From NCBI GenBank assembly GCA_052400625.1, contig JBQTGH010000009.1: DNA of 64,000 bases; one strand, given 5' to 3'. Positions 1 through 9,239 of the stretch are shown one piece after another. The notes under the pieces are model-generated. The model searched no databases, was not told the DNA's origin, and saw nothing but the letters and a program-made list of their open reading frames with translations. Each line of letters starts with the position of its first letter. Positions within the stretch are counted from its first letter, which is position 1. This DNA comes from Thermophagus sp052400625. Its GTDB lineage: Bacteria; Bacteroidota; Bacteroidia; Bacteroidales; Marinilabiliaceae. Both the position numbers and the translations under genes were made by a program.

Positions 1-1
1 A

Positions 2-562
2 ATGAATTTAAATCTAAGACGAAAGCGAAAACGAAGATTGCCGGCTCGCGAAAAAGAATCGTTAAGCCGGCCACAAGAGATAAATAATACCTGGTCAATG
101 GATTTTATGAGCGACAGTTTGGTTTTTGGACGAAAATTTCGGGTATTGAATGTTATCGATGATTATAATCGAGAAGCCTTGGCCATAGAGGTTGATTTTT
201 CAATGCCCGGAGAGCGCGTAAAACAAATATTAAATGAGGTTATATACAGTCGAGGGAAGCCTAAAAAAATACGAGTAGACAATGGTCCTGAATTTATATC
301 AAAAGCCCTTAAACAGTGGGCGCAAAAGAATGAAATTGAATTGAAGTATATACAACCCGGCAGTCCTACGCAGAATGCCTATATAGAAAGATTTAATCGT
401 TTGTTCAGAGAAGATATTTTGGATGCTTATCTGTTTAGTGATTTACATCAAGTCAGAGAATTAGCCTGGGAGTGGATGGATGATTACAATGAAGCTCATC
501 CCCACAAGTCACTAGGTGGCATAAGTCCAATTGCATATTTAAAAAAGATGAAACGAGCATGA
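2..562 (+). CDS. IS3-family transposase OrfB, C-terminal part (cut by window edge)
   Basis: Catalytic integrase core (rve, DDE/RNase H fold) of an IS3-family transposase, which cuts and joins DNA ends during transposition. The DDE triad is visible: first D in WSMDFM, second D in RVDNGPEF, E in NAYIERFNR. The tail HPHKSLGGISPIAYL is typical of this family. About 186 codons are present; the family's OrfB is usually near 280, so the N-terminal HTH_21 part and OrfA lie left of the window. The frame is open to the edge, so the real start is not visible. The last codons and stop lie inside the dispersed repeat copy at 547-627, so the native C-terminus may have been replaced. Confidence 0.9.
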   Translation: MNLNLRRKRKRRLPAREKESLSRPQEINNTWSMDFMSDSLVFGRKFRVLNVIDDYNREALAIEVDFSMPGERVKQILNEVIYSRGKPKKIRVDNGPEFISKALKQWAQKNEIELKYIQPGSPTQNAYIERFNRLFREDILDAYLFSDLHQVRELAWEWMDDYNEAHPHKSLGGISPIAYLKKMKRA

Positions 563-627
563 CCAAGTAGGTTTCCCACAACAAAAATTATGTATAAAGA
601 TTAGGTCATGCGAGTTCCATTCGACCA
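547..627 (+). repeat. Dispersed hairpin repeat, copy A
   Basis: Begins GATGAAACGAGCATGACC and ends GGTCATGCGAGTTCCATTCG plus ACCA. The inner arms GCATGACC / GGTCATGC pair perfectly over 8 bp, with GAAC/GTTCC-type pairing further out. The middle carries the shared CCACAA...ATGTATAAA segment. The same layout recurs near 26.8, 34.1, 42.0, 42.2 and 55.9 kb. This copy overlaps the last five codons and stop of the IS3 transposase. Confidence 0.8.
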
Positions 628-699
628 TAGTGTTGGTAATTTTTATTCGAATGAAAAACAACCAAACTCTAAATAGCAAAGGAAGTTCGCAACCTGAAC

Positions 700-746
700 C
701 TGTCAAGGGTATATAAACGGCTTCGTGCCTCAGCCGCCCTTGACAG
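700..746. repeat. Perfect 10 bp inverted repeat between IS end and HU-like gene
   Basis: Arms CTGTCAAGGG (700-709) and CCCTTGACAG (737-746) are exact reverse complements, with a second GGC/GCC pairing inside. It lies about 60 bp beyond the stop of the minus-strand HU-like gene. It could act as a transcription end but has no T-run, so function is uncertain. Confidence 0.45.
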
Positions 747-808
747 AACCACCTTGCTCACTGAATATGCATTTAGAATTTTGGTTTCAAAAAAAGAAAA
801 TGTCTATT

Positions 809-1243
809 TTAGAGCTGTCTTATAAAGGGTAAGTCTACAGTAATGGTAAACAACTGCATGGCTTCACCTTTTTCTCCAAGGATTCGAACCTCCACATCCG
901 CCAAAGCTTCCCGAATAACAGAACCTTGTGTAGCTGCCACATAAAGACTGTGTTTTTCAGGGTCCCATACAGTATCATAAAACCGACCCTTAACCATGGG
1001 CCGCAGATAAACCAGACCGGTATTGACATTCCGACCTGAGGCGGCCAACTCAGCAGACTTCTTATTAAAACGAGTGATCGAAGACTTCAGAGTAGCTTCT
1101 GAGGTCTCTACCCCGTCTTCTTTAATGAGACGAATAATGTCGTCCACATTGTAACTCCCGTTGCTCACAGGGTAACCACGGAAGTCATCGGGATCCTCTG
1201 TCATGAAATTAGGTCCCAGCTGCACATTTAGAACATATTTCAT
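809..1243 (-). CDS. HU/IHF-like DNA-binding protein (Bvu_2165-type domain)
   Basis: 144 residues. The opening (MKYVLNVQLGPNFMTEDPDD), followed by an '-Y.VDDIIRLI-..-ATLKSSITRF' helical stretch, matches the IHF/HU-like DNA-binding domain common in Bacteroidetes nucleoid or regulatory proteins. Residues 80-144 (VNTGLVYLRPMVKGRFYD...) form the beta-rich rest of the fold; no DUF4469 or Ig extension follows. A chromatin or DNA-bending role is inferred from family. It stands alone between the IS end and a gene-poor stretch. Another coding-like scrap ends only 12 nt upstream of its start (see findings). The family call is moderate; the coding call is strong. Confidence 0.65.
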   Translation of the reverse strand: MKYVLNVQLGPNFMTEDPDDFRGYPVSNGSYNVDDIIRLIKEDGVETSEATLKSSITRFNKKSAELAASGRNVNTGLVYLRPMVKGRFYDTVWDPEKHSLYVAATQGSVIREALADVEVRILGEKGEAMQLFTITVDLPFIRQL

Positions 1244-1965
1244 AACATATGAGATTTAGTTATCGGGCTCTTCAACCTCCGCCACCACCACGTGCCGGTA
1301 CAGCTGAAGCTTACCCGCCGTTAGCTTTAATATGGGTGGTCATTGGATTATTAAAAACCTGATCCTATTATCTGCCAATATAAAGAACGTTTCTCCTATA
1401 AAAGGACAATTATTACGTCAATTTTGCTTTTATAAATGATCCCCGAATCATTTCTTTCATTAAAACCTTATCATCGACTGATCATCTTTTCTATTTATCA
1501 TCTTTAATCAATGTTTTAGCAATTCCGGTCTAATAATAAGGTTTTGTTAATCCATAAATTATTTATATCACTATTTGTATCACACCGCGACTATAGCAAA
1601 TTAATCAATTACCTCTTTGAATTACAGCCATAGTCAACAACAAACTTTTTAAAAACACAATGTAAATTTAATTCATCTCTAAAATTTTGTCAATACTTTT
1701 TGAGTATTTTTTTTATTCTATTGATGATAACCATTTACATTTAAAAATATATGAAGCGTTATTCCTACAACTTAGAAAAGTAGAATTAAATTGGAGATTA
1801 AATTATATTGGAAATTTCTCTTCACTTGAATCAAATTGATCAGAAAGACATTTAGAAATAATTCCTGTCTGTTTCCATATAAAAAATTGTTACTAATCAA
1901 TTGAGAAATATTAAAATATTTCCATGTAAGAATTGCATATCTTTAATGTTTTCAAAGAATTGCAA
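1244..1965. other. Gene-poor stretch, AT-rich, with a possible coding remnant at its left end
   Basis: No convincing complete gene. On the minus strand, 1256-1336 reads as about 26 codons ending in TAA (ILKLTAGKLQLYRHVVVAEV then EEPDN) with no start codon; an ATG about ten codons in lies one frame away, which suggests a frameshifted remnant. The rest (1370-1965) is strongly AT-rich with no recognised motif. Confidence 0.4.
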
Positions 1966-1997
1966 CAAAAAGAGGATTGCCAAATAAATGACAATCC
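1966..1997 (-). terminator. Rho-independent terminator of the SusCD operon
   Basis: Read on the minus strand: GGATTGTC, 8 nt loop, GGCAATCC, then TCTTTTT. The 8 bp stem includes one G-U pair. It sits about 30 nt beyond the stop of the last operon gene. Confidence 0.7.
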
Positions 1998-2025
1998 CCT
2001 TCCATATTCTAAACGGTAAAATTAA

Positions 2026-2712
2026 TCAATACTCATCTTCAGAAAAACCAGTATAACGGGTTCCTGCAAGAATCACAATAGAATCAGGCTCGGAGTAATA
2101 GGAAAAGCTACCTGAATCCCATACATATTCATCGTTTTCATCATCATAAACACTATTGTAAACAATTTCTCCAGCAAATAATTTCATTTTTAAATAAATG
2201 CTATCTACCGCTGAACCAGATTTAGAAGAACCTGCACCTTCCAAAATTTTTCCTTCCATAATAAAACCTTTATTAAAGAAATTTGGAATTACTTTGGTAT
2301 CACCTTCTCCTGAAGGATCTGCATTAGGCAAAGGAAACGAACTAACATTTTCCAAGGCATCTTCAAACGTTTGGTCGACAGAGCTAAATTCGGCAGCAGA
2401 ACCAACAATAATGTTCATAATTTGAATCCCTTTAACATTAACTGTTGGCGCTCCATCTAAATCCTCAACAGCTGCAAAAACATTATTTGCATCGTAAATC
2501 CAAAGTTCGTTTGGAACATCAGCTGCAGAATTAAAGGTATGAAGTAAATGACTGCCATATTCTTTTACAACATGGCCATCTTCACCCGTCACTTTAAAGT
2601 ACCATCTACCAGCATAGTCATACGTAGCACTATCCCAAATATCCAAGTCTTCCTGACAGGAAAAGAAGACACCGGTAAATAATATTGATATAATTAACAA
2701 ATAGTTTTTCAT
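2026..2712 (-). CDS. Lipid-anchored outer-membrane accessory protein of a SusCD system (Lipid_bd-like)
   Basis: 228 residues. A signal peptide with lipobox (LFTGVFFSC) predicts a lipoprotein with Cys near residue 19. The mature part begins with an acidic linker, then DYAGRWYFKV, which resembles the beta-barrel 'lipid-binding putative hydrolase' family found at the end of SusCD operons. It is the last gene of a four-gene minus-strand operon, 19 nt after the previous one and followed by a terminator. By analogy with the Bacteroides thetaiotaomicron BT2261-BT2264 locus, an accessory surface lipoprotein of a SusCD transporter is likely. Ligand unknown. Confidence 0.65.
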   Translation of the reverse strand: MKNYLLIISILFTGVFFSCQEDLDIWDSATYDYAGRWYFKVTGEDGHVVKEYGSHLLHTFNSAADVPNELWIYDANNVFAAVEDLDGAPTVNVKGIQIMNIIVGSAAEFSSVDQTFEDALENVSSFPLPNADPSGEGDTKVIPNFFNKGFIMEGKILEGAGSSKSGSAVDSIYLKMKLFAGEIVYNSVYDDENDEYVWDSGSFSYYSEPDSIVILAGTRYTGFSEDEY

Positions 2713-2731
2713 AATTAAAACCTTTTAAGAT

Positions 2732-3436
2732 TTACTCTAGTTTCAAAGCAACATTATAGGACCAACCATAACTCCCTTCAATTGTAACAATATACGACAG
2801 AGTGTTAGTTTCCGGATCAAAAGTTATATTTTCAGTTGTAATATCTGCTAAAAATCCATCACTATACCCCAATTCGGTTCTTAAGTTACCATTTTCGTCT
2901 ATAATAAGGATACCAGGCCCCCTAAGATCAGGTCCATAACCGGCATATTGATCATAAAGACCAGCAATTAAATCACTTACGCTATAAATACCCGTCGTCA
3001 ATTTCTGAATTTGAATACCAGTACCAAGAATTCTATTATCCCGATCTGTCCACAAACCAGTATAACTACCTGTTGGGATTTCAAACACATCGTAACCAGT
3101 ATAATCAACAACACTTACAGTTCTGTTAATATAAAAGGATACGCCTTCCGTATTTTTAACTTCATAAGTCAATTTATAAGTACCTGGAACCTCAGGATTA
3201 ACAGAACCTAAAACTTCATATTCTGCATCCTTTGTAGTATCACCCGTTGAAGTATAAATTTCTGCATAAATCCCGGGATCTACAAATTCAGCTCCCTTAA
3301 TGACAACAATTGGATTAGCACCCTTTAATTCAAGATGGGGGGCTAATGTAGTCCAAGAAACATCCTCTGTTTCCTTATCTTCACAAGAAAACAGGATGGG
3401 GAATATTAAAAGTAAAAAATAATATATTTTCTTCAT
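2732..3436 (-). CDS. Surface lipoprotein with Ig-like DUF5011-type domain (SusCD accessory)
   Basis: 234 residues. Signal peptide with lipobox (IFPILFSC), Cys near residue 18. Residues about 33-110 (ANPIVVIKGAEFVDPGIYA ... PGTYKLTYEVKNTEG) are the classic DUF5011/HYR-like immunoglobulin fold with its VDPG and PGTY signatures. The C-terminal half is beta-rich and of unknown family, resembling the BT2262-type lipoprotein. It lies between SusD and the last lipoprotein with 17-19 nt gaps, so it is cotranscribed. Probable outer-leaflet accessory protein; the substrate cannot be read from sequence. Confidence 0.7.
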   Translation of the reverse strand: MKKIYYFLLLIFPILFSCEDKETEDVSWTTLAPHLELKGANPIVVIKGAEFVDPGIYAEIYTSTGDTTKDAEYEVLGSVNPEVPGTYKLTYEVKNTEGVSFYINRTVSVVDYTGYDVFEIPTGSYTGLWTDRDNRILGTGIQIQKLTTGIYSVSDLIAGLYDQYAGYGPDLRGPGILIIDENGNLRTELGYSDGFLADITTENITFDPETNTLSYIVTIEGSYGWSYNVALKLE

Positions 3437-3453
3437 AACGATATTAGCTTTAA

Positions 3454-4989
3454 TTATTTACCTTGTTTTTGATTCCACCAAACTTTCTCAAGTAAATCTG
3501 TTTTCTGATCAGGAGCATTAGAGTTCCTAGTCATAACAGAAGAAGGATAAATTGGAGAAGCTGGTAATTGACCATTGGTTTTGGCCCGGCCGTTAACGGA
3601 AACAGTTAGTTCTCCAACCGGAAAATTATCATTAGCAAAAACCCTATTTGCAGCAACATCAATATTACTTACAGAAGGATACTTGGTTCTATTTCTTTCT
3701 AGAAAAGCTTCAATATGTTGATATTTTGCAAACGCTACCCAACGTTGCATAGATATTTGTTTAATTTCCTCTTCAATAGTTCCATCAACCCACTCAGCAT
3801 AACCACCAGCATCTATGATATCGGTTACATCAATACCATGTTGGGCTAAAGATTCTTCAACACCATCGTCATAAAATTCCTTAGCTTCTGCATGGCTTCC
3901 AGCTCTCGCATAAACTTCAGCAATATTAAAATTAACTTCCCATGAAGACATCAACACAAGTGGTGTTTCGCCATCAAAGTTGGCGGTACAGTAATCTTCT
4001 TCATCATCGTAGGTCCCATCCATATCTGAATCCTCCTTGGAATCAAAATCGCCAAAAAAAGCGCCTATAAACCCTGCTCCTTCATCAACAAAAAGGGCAT
4101 CCAACCGAGGATCATTATTTATATTCAAATAATCAACAAAGGATTTACAACCAATAACATTGGTTGATAAATAGGATGCTCCTCCCTCTTCAAATTCCAA
4201 CATAGGATGTCGTTTCCCTTCTTGATCATTAGTCCAAGTAGATCCAGAAATGGCAGCCGAAGAACTGGTCAAAAAGCCATTTGGATTAGCTTCGATAAAA
4301 CTAATAACCGCAGAATTATTATACTCATCAGTTTCTGATAATCTGAGCATTAACTTCAGCTTTAAGGAATTGGCAAATTTCATCCAATTATCTAGATCCC
4401 CGGAAAAAACAAAATCAAAATCGGAATCCAAAGAAGCATCGGTAAGATCAACCTTTAATAAGTTATCAATTCTGGTTAATAAATCAGAATAAATATCTTC
4501 CTGAGGATCAAAAACAGGGGAATCAATTCCTTCATCCCCTCTTAGCGCTTCAGAATAAGGAATATCACCCCAAACATCTGTCAGTATCTGCCAGGTAAAA
4601 ATCGAAAGCGCTTCAGCCACAAAATATTTCCCAACACTTTCTTCATCATCTGCAGAAAGATCTTTGATCCGCTCAAGATCATTCAATACCCCTGCGGTAA
4701 GTTCAGTGTAGGCTGTACCAAACTCAGTTTCACGATACTCACACAAAGATTTGAACTGGGAGGCAGTATAATTTTGGGTCCAATACTGCACCCAGTATGC
4801 ACCACCAAAACCAAAATCCCATCCCATCAGCTGATTGCCAAGACCAACCTGAGCAGCAGGAAGTAACACCTTCGCATCCGGGATATCACTCAAGACGTTG
4901 GGGTCTTTATTAACATCAAGATAGTCATCGCAGCCCCACAATGATACAACAAAAAAGGCCAGTGCGATTTTAAATATGTTAGTCTTCAT
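3454..4989 (-). CDS. SusD/RagB-family nutrient-binding lipoprotein
   Basis: 511 residues. Lipobox VSLWGC places the lipidated Cys at residue 20. The mature start DDYLDVNKDPN is the hallmark of the SusD-like_2 subgroup, followed by TPR-like helices (FVAEALSIFTWQILTDVWGDIPYSEAL). SusD-type proteins form a lid over the SusC barrel and capture ligand at the cell surface. It follows SusC by 20 nt. SusD-like_2 members with the two following lipoproteins resemble peptide-uptake loci, so oligopeptide rather than glycan is a reasonable guess; no glycoside hydrolase is nearby. Confidence 0.9.
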   Translation of the reverse strand: MKTNIFKIALAFFVVSLWGCDDYLDVNKDPNVLSDIPDAKVLLPAAQVGLGNQLMGWDFGFGGAYWVQYWTQNYTASQFKSLCEYRETEFGTAYTELTAGVLNDLERIKDLSADDEESVGKYFVAEALSIFTWQILTDVWGDIPYSEALRGDEGIDSPVFDPQEDIYSDLLTRIDNLLKVDLTDASLDSDFDFVFSGDLDNWMKFANSLKLKLMLRLSETDEYNNSAVISFIEANPNGFLTSSSAAISGSTWTNDQEGKRHPMLEFEEGGASYLSTNVIGCKSFVDYLNINNDPRLDALFVDEGAGFIGAFFGDFDSKEDSDMDGTYDDEEDYCTANFDGETPLVLMSSWEVNFNIAEVYARAGSHAEAKEFYDDGVEESLAQHGIDVTDIIDAGGYAEWVDGTIEEEIKQISMQRWVAFAKYQHIEAFLERNRTKYPSVSNIDVAANRVFANDNFPVGELTVSVNGRAKTNGQLPASPIYPSSVMTRNSNAPDQKTDLLEKVWWNQKQGK

Positions 4990-5009
4990 AGTATAATCGA
5001 ATTAATATG

Positions 5010-8000
5010 TTACAAACTAAATGCAAGACCAAAGGTGTAATATTCATTGGTAGGAATAGCACCAAACTCACCAAATTTCGCAGAAATATCATTCCCAAAT
5101 GTAGTCGTTTCAGGATCGATATAAGGATTTTCGGCCGGTGTCCATAGCAAAATATTACTTGCATTGAAAGAAATTCTCACGGTATTAAGTTTTAACCTAT
5201 TGGTAATTGCTTTAGGAATCTCATAGGACAAACTCAAGTCACGAAGTTTCAAATAAGATCGATCAATGACAGCATAATCATCGCGTTGCATCCCCCCATT
5301 ACTATAAAAAGTATGCAGCGCTGTTGGATTAACAGGAATATAATTCTCACTATACGTTCCATCGCCATTATCAATCACTGAATTGGGCACGATAAAAGGT
5401 CTCCGGTCATTTAACACACTTTCAGGAGAACTACCAGTCCAATGCAAATAATCTTTGGTGTAGGAGAAAATATAGCCACCATATCGTAAATCAAAGGTCG
5501 CTCCAAGTGTTATACCCTTAAATGAAAAGGTATTGGTAAACCCTAACCTAAAATCCTCATTGATATCTTTATCCAAATATACTTCATCAGCGGTGGCTTG
5601 AGGCATACCACTTCCGTCAACAATGGTTTTCTCTACGCCATCAATTACCACAGTTTTGGCCTTAGCAAATTTGAATTGACCCAAAGGTTGTCCTTCCACG
5701 GCATAAATACCACCTCCGCCAAAACCAGCGAGAAATACTTCGTCAACATCAAGGCTCTCAACCATATTATCATTGGTCGCATAATTCACAGACATATGCC
5801 ATTGAAAATCTTTTCCTCTAATGGGGTATCCATCAATCGTGATTTCATAACCTTTATTCCTCACATCCCCAAGATTGGCTTGCTGTTGCGTGTAACCAGT
5901 CGAAGGATCCTTAGGAAGCGTCGCAATCAAACCGTCAGTAAAACGATTATAATAGGAGAAATCTACCCCAATCCTATTATTTAGGAATCTACCTTCAAAA
6001 CCAACTTCAAATTCACTGGTAAGCTCTGGTTTCAATTCTGAATTTCCAAGCCTGTTAGAAACCATGTATGAATTGGTCCCAGCTAATGGAAAATCTAAAT
6101 CATCAACTTCCGGATAACCAGGATTATCTGAAAAAGCGGAGACATACCGATCATACACATAATATGGATCAGTGTCACTACCTGTCATACCATAAGCTGC
6201 CCTAATTTTAGCAAAACTAATGAATGATGGCAGAGAGCCTCTTTCCTTAAGAAAATCAGATAATATAAAACTGGTAGTTACCCCAGGATAAAAATATGAA
6301 TTATTGTCTATTGGTAACGTTGAAGACCAGTCATTTCTGGCAGTAAGGGTAAGAAATAAATAGTTCTTAAAACTAAAATCCGCATTTCCATACACCCCGA
6401 CCAAACGTCGTTGTTCAGAGTACTGACTAGAAGTGGATGGTGATAAACTATTGTATAATCTGTAAACACCAGGAACATCAATAGAGGTAATACCACCTGA
6501 CAACCAATTATATTTCCGTTCGTTAACGTTTAATCCGGCCACAAAATTTAATGAAAAATCAGAAGAAAAATCATGGTTAAAATTAGCCATAAAATCATGA
6601 TTGAGCTGAGTCCGTGTTCTTCTAAATTCTGTATAGCTACCGGGATTGGCGGTACTTGAACCTGCATTGGGAGCATCTTCACTAAATTCAATAATGGCCG
6701 TATGGGACTCTGAAGTAGAAGTTTCATAATCACCACCGAAACGATAGGTCAGTTTAAGATTATCCAGCAAATCAAAGTCCAGTTGGAACTTACCAAAGAT
6801 TTTATTTTTTCTCTGTTCAGCTCCATCCTCGTTTAACACATAGTATGGATTCACACCATAAGGTGTAAAATAGTTATCCAAGTTGTAAAAGGTACTTTCA
6901 TAATCTTCCATATCGACTACAGAAATATCTTCCGGAATCTCATACAGAGATCGAAAAACGGAAGTTCCTTGCCCGGATGGGACAGTTGAAGTCTCTTCCG
7001 TACTGAAATTAACCGAAGTGCTAACCATTAATTTCCCTGCCTTATGAGAACCATTGGTGGCAATGGTATAACGATCATAAGAATCGGCGTCTGTAGGAAA
7101 TACACCATCCACGGCATTTTGAGACAAAGAAAGGAAATAGTTGGTCGTAGCATTACCACCACTCAAAGAGAGAGAATTCTGTAAATTAGTACCGTAGTCG
7201 AAAAAATCTCTTACTCGATCTTCTAAAAACACATAAGGCTTGATCAATTGGGAATTATCAATAATATTTCCCCAAACACGATCTTTGCCGTCATATGCTG
7301 GTCCCCAGTTTCCGTTTTCGTCCAGAGCTCTGTCTCCGCTCCAACCTTGACCAAACTGATCTTGAACGTCCGACAAACGACCGACTCGTGAGATGGTATA
7401 CCCCCCATCATAACTTACCATCATTTTGCCATCCGTATTTTTCCCGGATTTGGTCGTAATCATCACAACGCCGTTGGCCGCTCTAGAACCATAGAGTGCC
7501 GTAGCAGCAGCCCCTTTCAAAACAGTAAGTTCTTCAATATCATTAGGGTTAAGCGCATTAATACCAGAACCAAAATCAACTTGGGAATTCAAATTATCCC
7601 CGCTTCTGTTTTGCTCATTGGTAATAGGCACTCCATTTACAATAAATAATGGCTGATTGCTTCCAAAAGAAGAAGCCCCCCGAATAATTACGTTTTGTGT
7701 AGCACCAGGTCCCGGGGCAGTGGAAATATCAACTCCGGCGACTTTTCCCTGAAGTGCATTCATAGGATTTATGGCCTTAGATTTGGCAATTTCTTCACCA
7801 TCGACTGAAGTAGTGGCATAACCCACAGCCTTTTTATCTCTAGAAATTCCCAAAGCAGTAACCACAATTTCATCCACCATCAGTGCATCACTTTCCAGCT
7901 GCACATCAATAGTTTCCTGTCCTGAATAGGCAATTTCTTGAGTTTGCATACCTACAAAAGAGAAGACGATGGTTTGCGCATCTTCAGGTACGCGTAATGA

Positions 8001-8183
8001 GTAGGTACCATCAGGTTGGGTAACGGTTCCTACAGTAGTTCCTTTAACGAACACAGAAACACCGGGTATCGGCATTCCGTCTTCACTTCCCGTAACAGTT
8101 CCTGTGACAGTTCCGGACTGAGCAAACAAATGCCCTAGTCCGATAACCATAAGGAACGAAAGCGCTAAAAGTACTTTCTTCAT
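5010..8183 (-). CDS. SusC/RagA-family TonB-dependent transporter
   Basis: 1057 residues. Signal peptide ending near LGHLFAQ; CarboxypepD_reg-like domain about residues 24-100 (GTVTGSEDGMPIPGVSVFVK, GTYSLRVPED); TonB-box-like DEIVVTALG near 104-112; plug domain (NPMNALQGKVAGVDI, VIIRGASSFG, LFIVNGVPI, GAAATALYGSRAANGVVMITTKSGK); then a 22-strand barrel ending in the aromatic TFGLAFSL. This is the full architecture of a SusC importer, driving TonB-energised uptake through the outer membrane. It is the first gene of the operon; about 1 kb of upstream DNA holds no recognisable ECF sigma/anti-sigma pair. Confidence 0.95.
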   Translation of the reverse strand: MKKVLLALSFLMVIGLGHLFAQSGTVTGTVTGSEDGMPIPGVSVFVKGTTVGTVTQPDGTYSLRVPEDAQTIVFSFVGMQTQEIAYSGQETIDVQLESDALMVDEIVVTALGISRDKKAVGYATTSVDGEEIAKSKAINPMNALQGKVAGVDISTAPGPGATQNVIIRGASSFGSNQPLFIVNGVPITNEQNRSGDNLNSQVDFGSGINALNPNDIEELTVLKGAAATALYGSRAANGVVMITTKSGKNTDGKMMVSYDGGYTISRVGRLSDVQDQFGQGWSGDRALDENGNWGPAYDGKDRVWGNIIDNSQLIKPYVFLEDRVRDFFDYGTNLQNSLSLSGGNATTNYFLSLSQNAVDGVFPTDADSYDRYTIATNGSHKAGKLMVSTSVNFSTEETSTVPSGQGTSVFRSLYEIPEDISVVDMEDYESTFYNLDNYFTPYGVNPYYVLNEDGAEQRKNKIFGKFQLDFDLLDNLKLTYRFGGDYETSTSESHTAIIEFSEDAPNAGSSTANPGSYTEFRRTRTQLNHDFMANFNHDFSSDFSLNFVAGLNVNERKYNWLSGGITSIDVPGVYRLYNSLSPSTSSQYSEQRRLVGVYGNADFSFKNYLFLTLTARNDWSSTLPIDNNSYFYPGVTTSFILSDFLKERGSLPSFISFAKIRAAYGMTGSDTDPYYVYDRYVSAFSDNPGYPEVDDLDFPLAGTNSYMVSNRLGNSELKPELTSEFEVGFEGRFLNNRIGVDFSYYNRFTDGLIATLPKDPSTGYTQQQANLGDVRNKGYEITIDGYPIRGKDFQWHMSVNYATNDNMVESLDVDEVFLAGFGGGGIYAVEGQPLGQFKFAKAKTVVIDGVEKTIVDGSGMPQATADEVYLDKDINEDFRLGFTNTFSFKGITLGATFDLRYGGYIFSYTKDYLHWTGSSPESVLNDRRPFIVPNSVIDNGDGTYSENYIPVNPTALHTFYSNGGMQRDDYAVIDRSYLKLRDLSLSYEIPKAITNRLKLNTVRISFNASNILLWTPAENPYIDPETTTFGNDISAKFGEFGAIPTNEYYTFGLAFSL

Positions 8184-9171
8184 AGATTAAAGGTTTAAAA
8201 TTAAAAAATAGAACAACAAATAATTATAACATCAAAATCACACCTAAATTAATAAATATTTTGCATTGTTATACAATATTAACAGTGTAATTTTCTTTTA
8301 AAATTCCCGATCAAAAGACTTACATGACATTTATCATGCAAATTAAAGCCTTTCTTTAAGGGCGAAGGGGGTTAAATCGAAATTCTGTTACAAAGATAAT
8401 ACTTTTTACTTTCAAAAAATAACCTCACTCATATTTTTTTGATTTTTATCAGTCATCCACCCTCATGACACTCCGGGAACACACCTCAAAAGTAATATAT
8501 TTTTCCCAATACCCCCCATTAGAGATAGGGTCACTATATTTTTTTATATTTTTTTAAAAGTATATTCCCCAGATATACCTATTCTTGAGTAACAGCAACC
8601 ATATTTTCAGAGATTACCCCCCTAAAAATAAAGCAGGAGGAATGTCATTCAATTGTGGCATGCCGGTAGCTAAAAGTTTATAATTTCCAGAGGGTAAGAA
8701 ATAGGTTTGTCTAGTTCTACAATTTATTTCTATCTACATCGTCCTGTTTTTACTTATTTTAATTTATCACTCCTCAAGTATTTATATTTTAAAAGATGAA
8801 CCTTACAGTTTTTCTCAACTGTTATATGAATTGTATTTATGCACATCAGATTTATTTCTATTATATTTCTCAAATTCAGCAATCATTTATTTATTCATCA
8901 TAAATCCCCTCACAAAAAATTATGGAAAGAGACTGATATCTGGTGCATAGGTCAACAATTTATTCCCACATATATTAACATTCATCGAGTCTATTCCGAC
9001 TTATTAGCGTGGCCTATAAAATCCCGTCTACTATCCCCATCAGTCTAAAACCAAATGAACTTCATCCTTCCAATATATTTTATTTTATATCTATTTCTTT
9101 TCGGGTTGGAATATCAGTTACAAACCAACCAAGTGCAAACTTTCACTTTCTGCCATATCGCTAAAAAACGC
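8184..9171. other. Long intergenic region between divergent susC and thrS
   Basis: About 1 kb, AT-rich, with no gene I can support. A 69-codon open frame at 8839-9048 has no family resemblance and low-complexity composition, so it was not called. The part near 8184-8300 should hold the susC promoter, but no good TAnnTTTG match was found there. Confidence 0.5.
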
Positions 9172-9203
9172 TTTGTATCGTTATATAATATCCCTTATAT
9201 TTG
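9172..9203 (+). promoter_or_regulatory. Bacteroidetes-type promoter for thrS
   Basis: TTTG at 9172-9175, 20 nt spacer, TATATTTG at 9196-9203, matching the -33/-7 consensus (TTTG, about 20 nt, TAnnTTTG). Transcription would start near 9210. It decides the thrS start: the in-frame codon at 9201 lies inside the promoter, so ATG at 9240 is used. Confidence 0.75.
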
Positions 9204-9239
9204 CAGGTCATATTAATATATAGTGTAAAAACAGATCCA

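Noticed and set aside
865..885. GGATTCGAACC, like a tRNA T-arm read from the opposite strand
   Set aside because: It lies within the HU-like coding frame and no acceptor, D or anticodon arm could be built around it.
8839..9048. 69-codon open frame upstream of thrS
   Set aside because: Biased AT-rich composition, no family resemblance, no promoter or neighbour logic.
9201..9239. Upstream 13-codon extension of thrS
   Set aside because: The promoter -7 element occupies 9196-9203, so this DNA is not translated.
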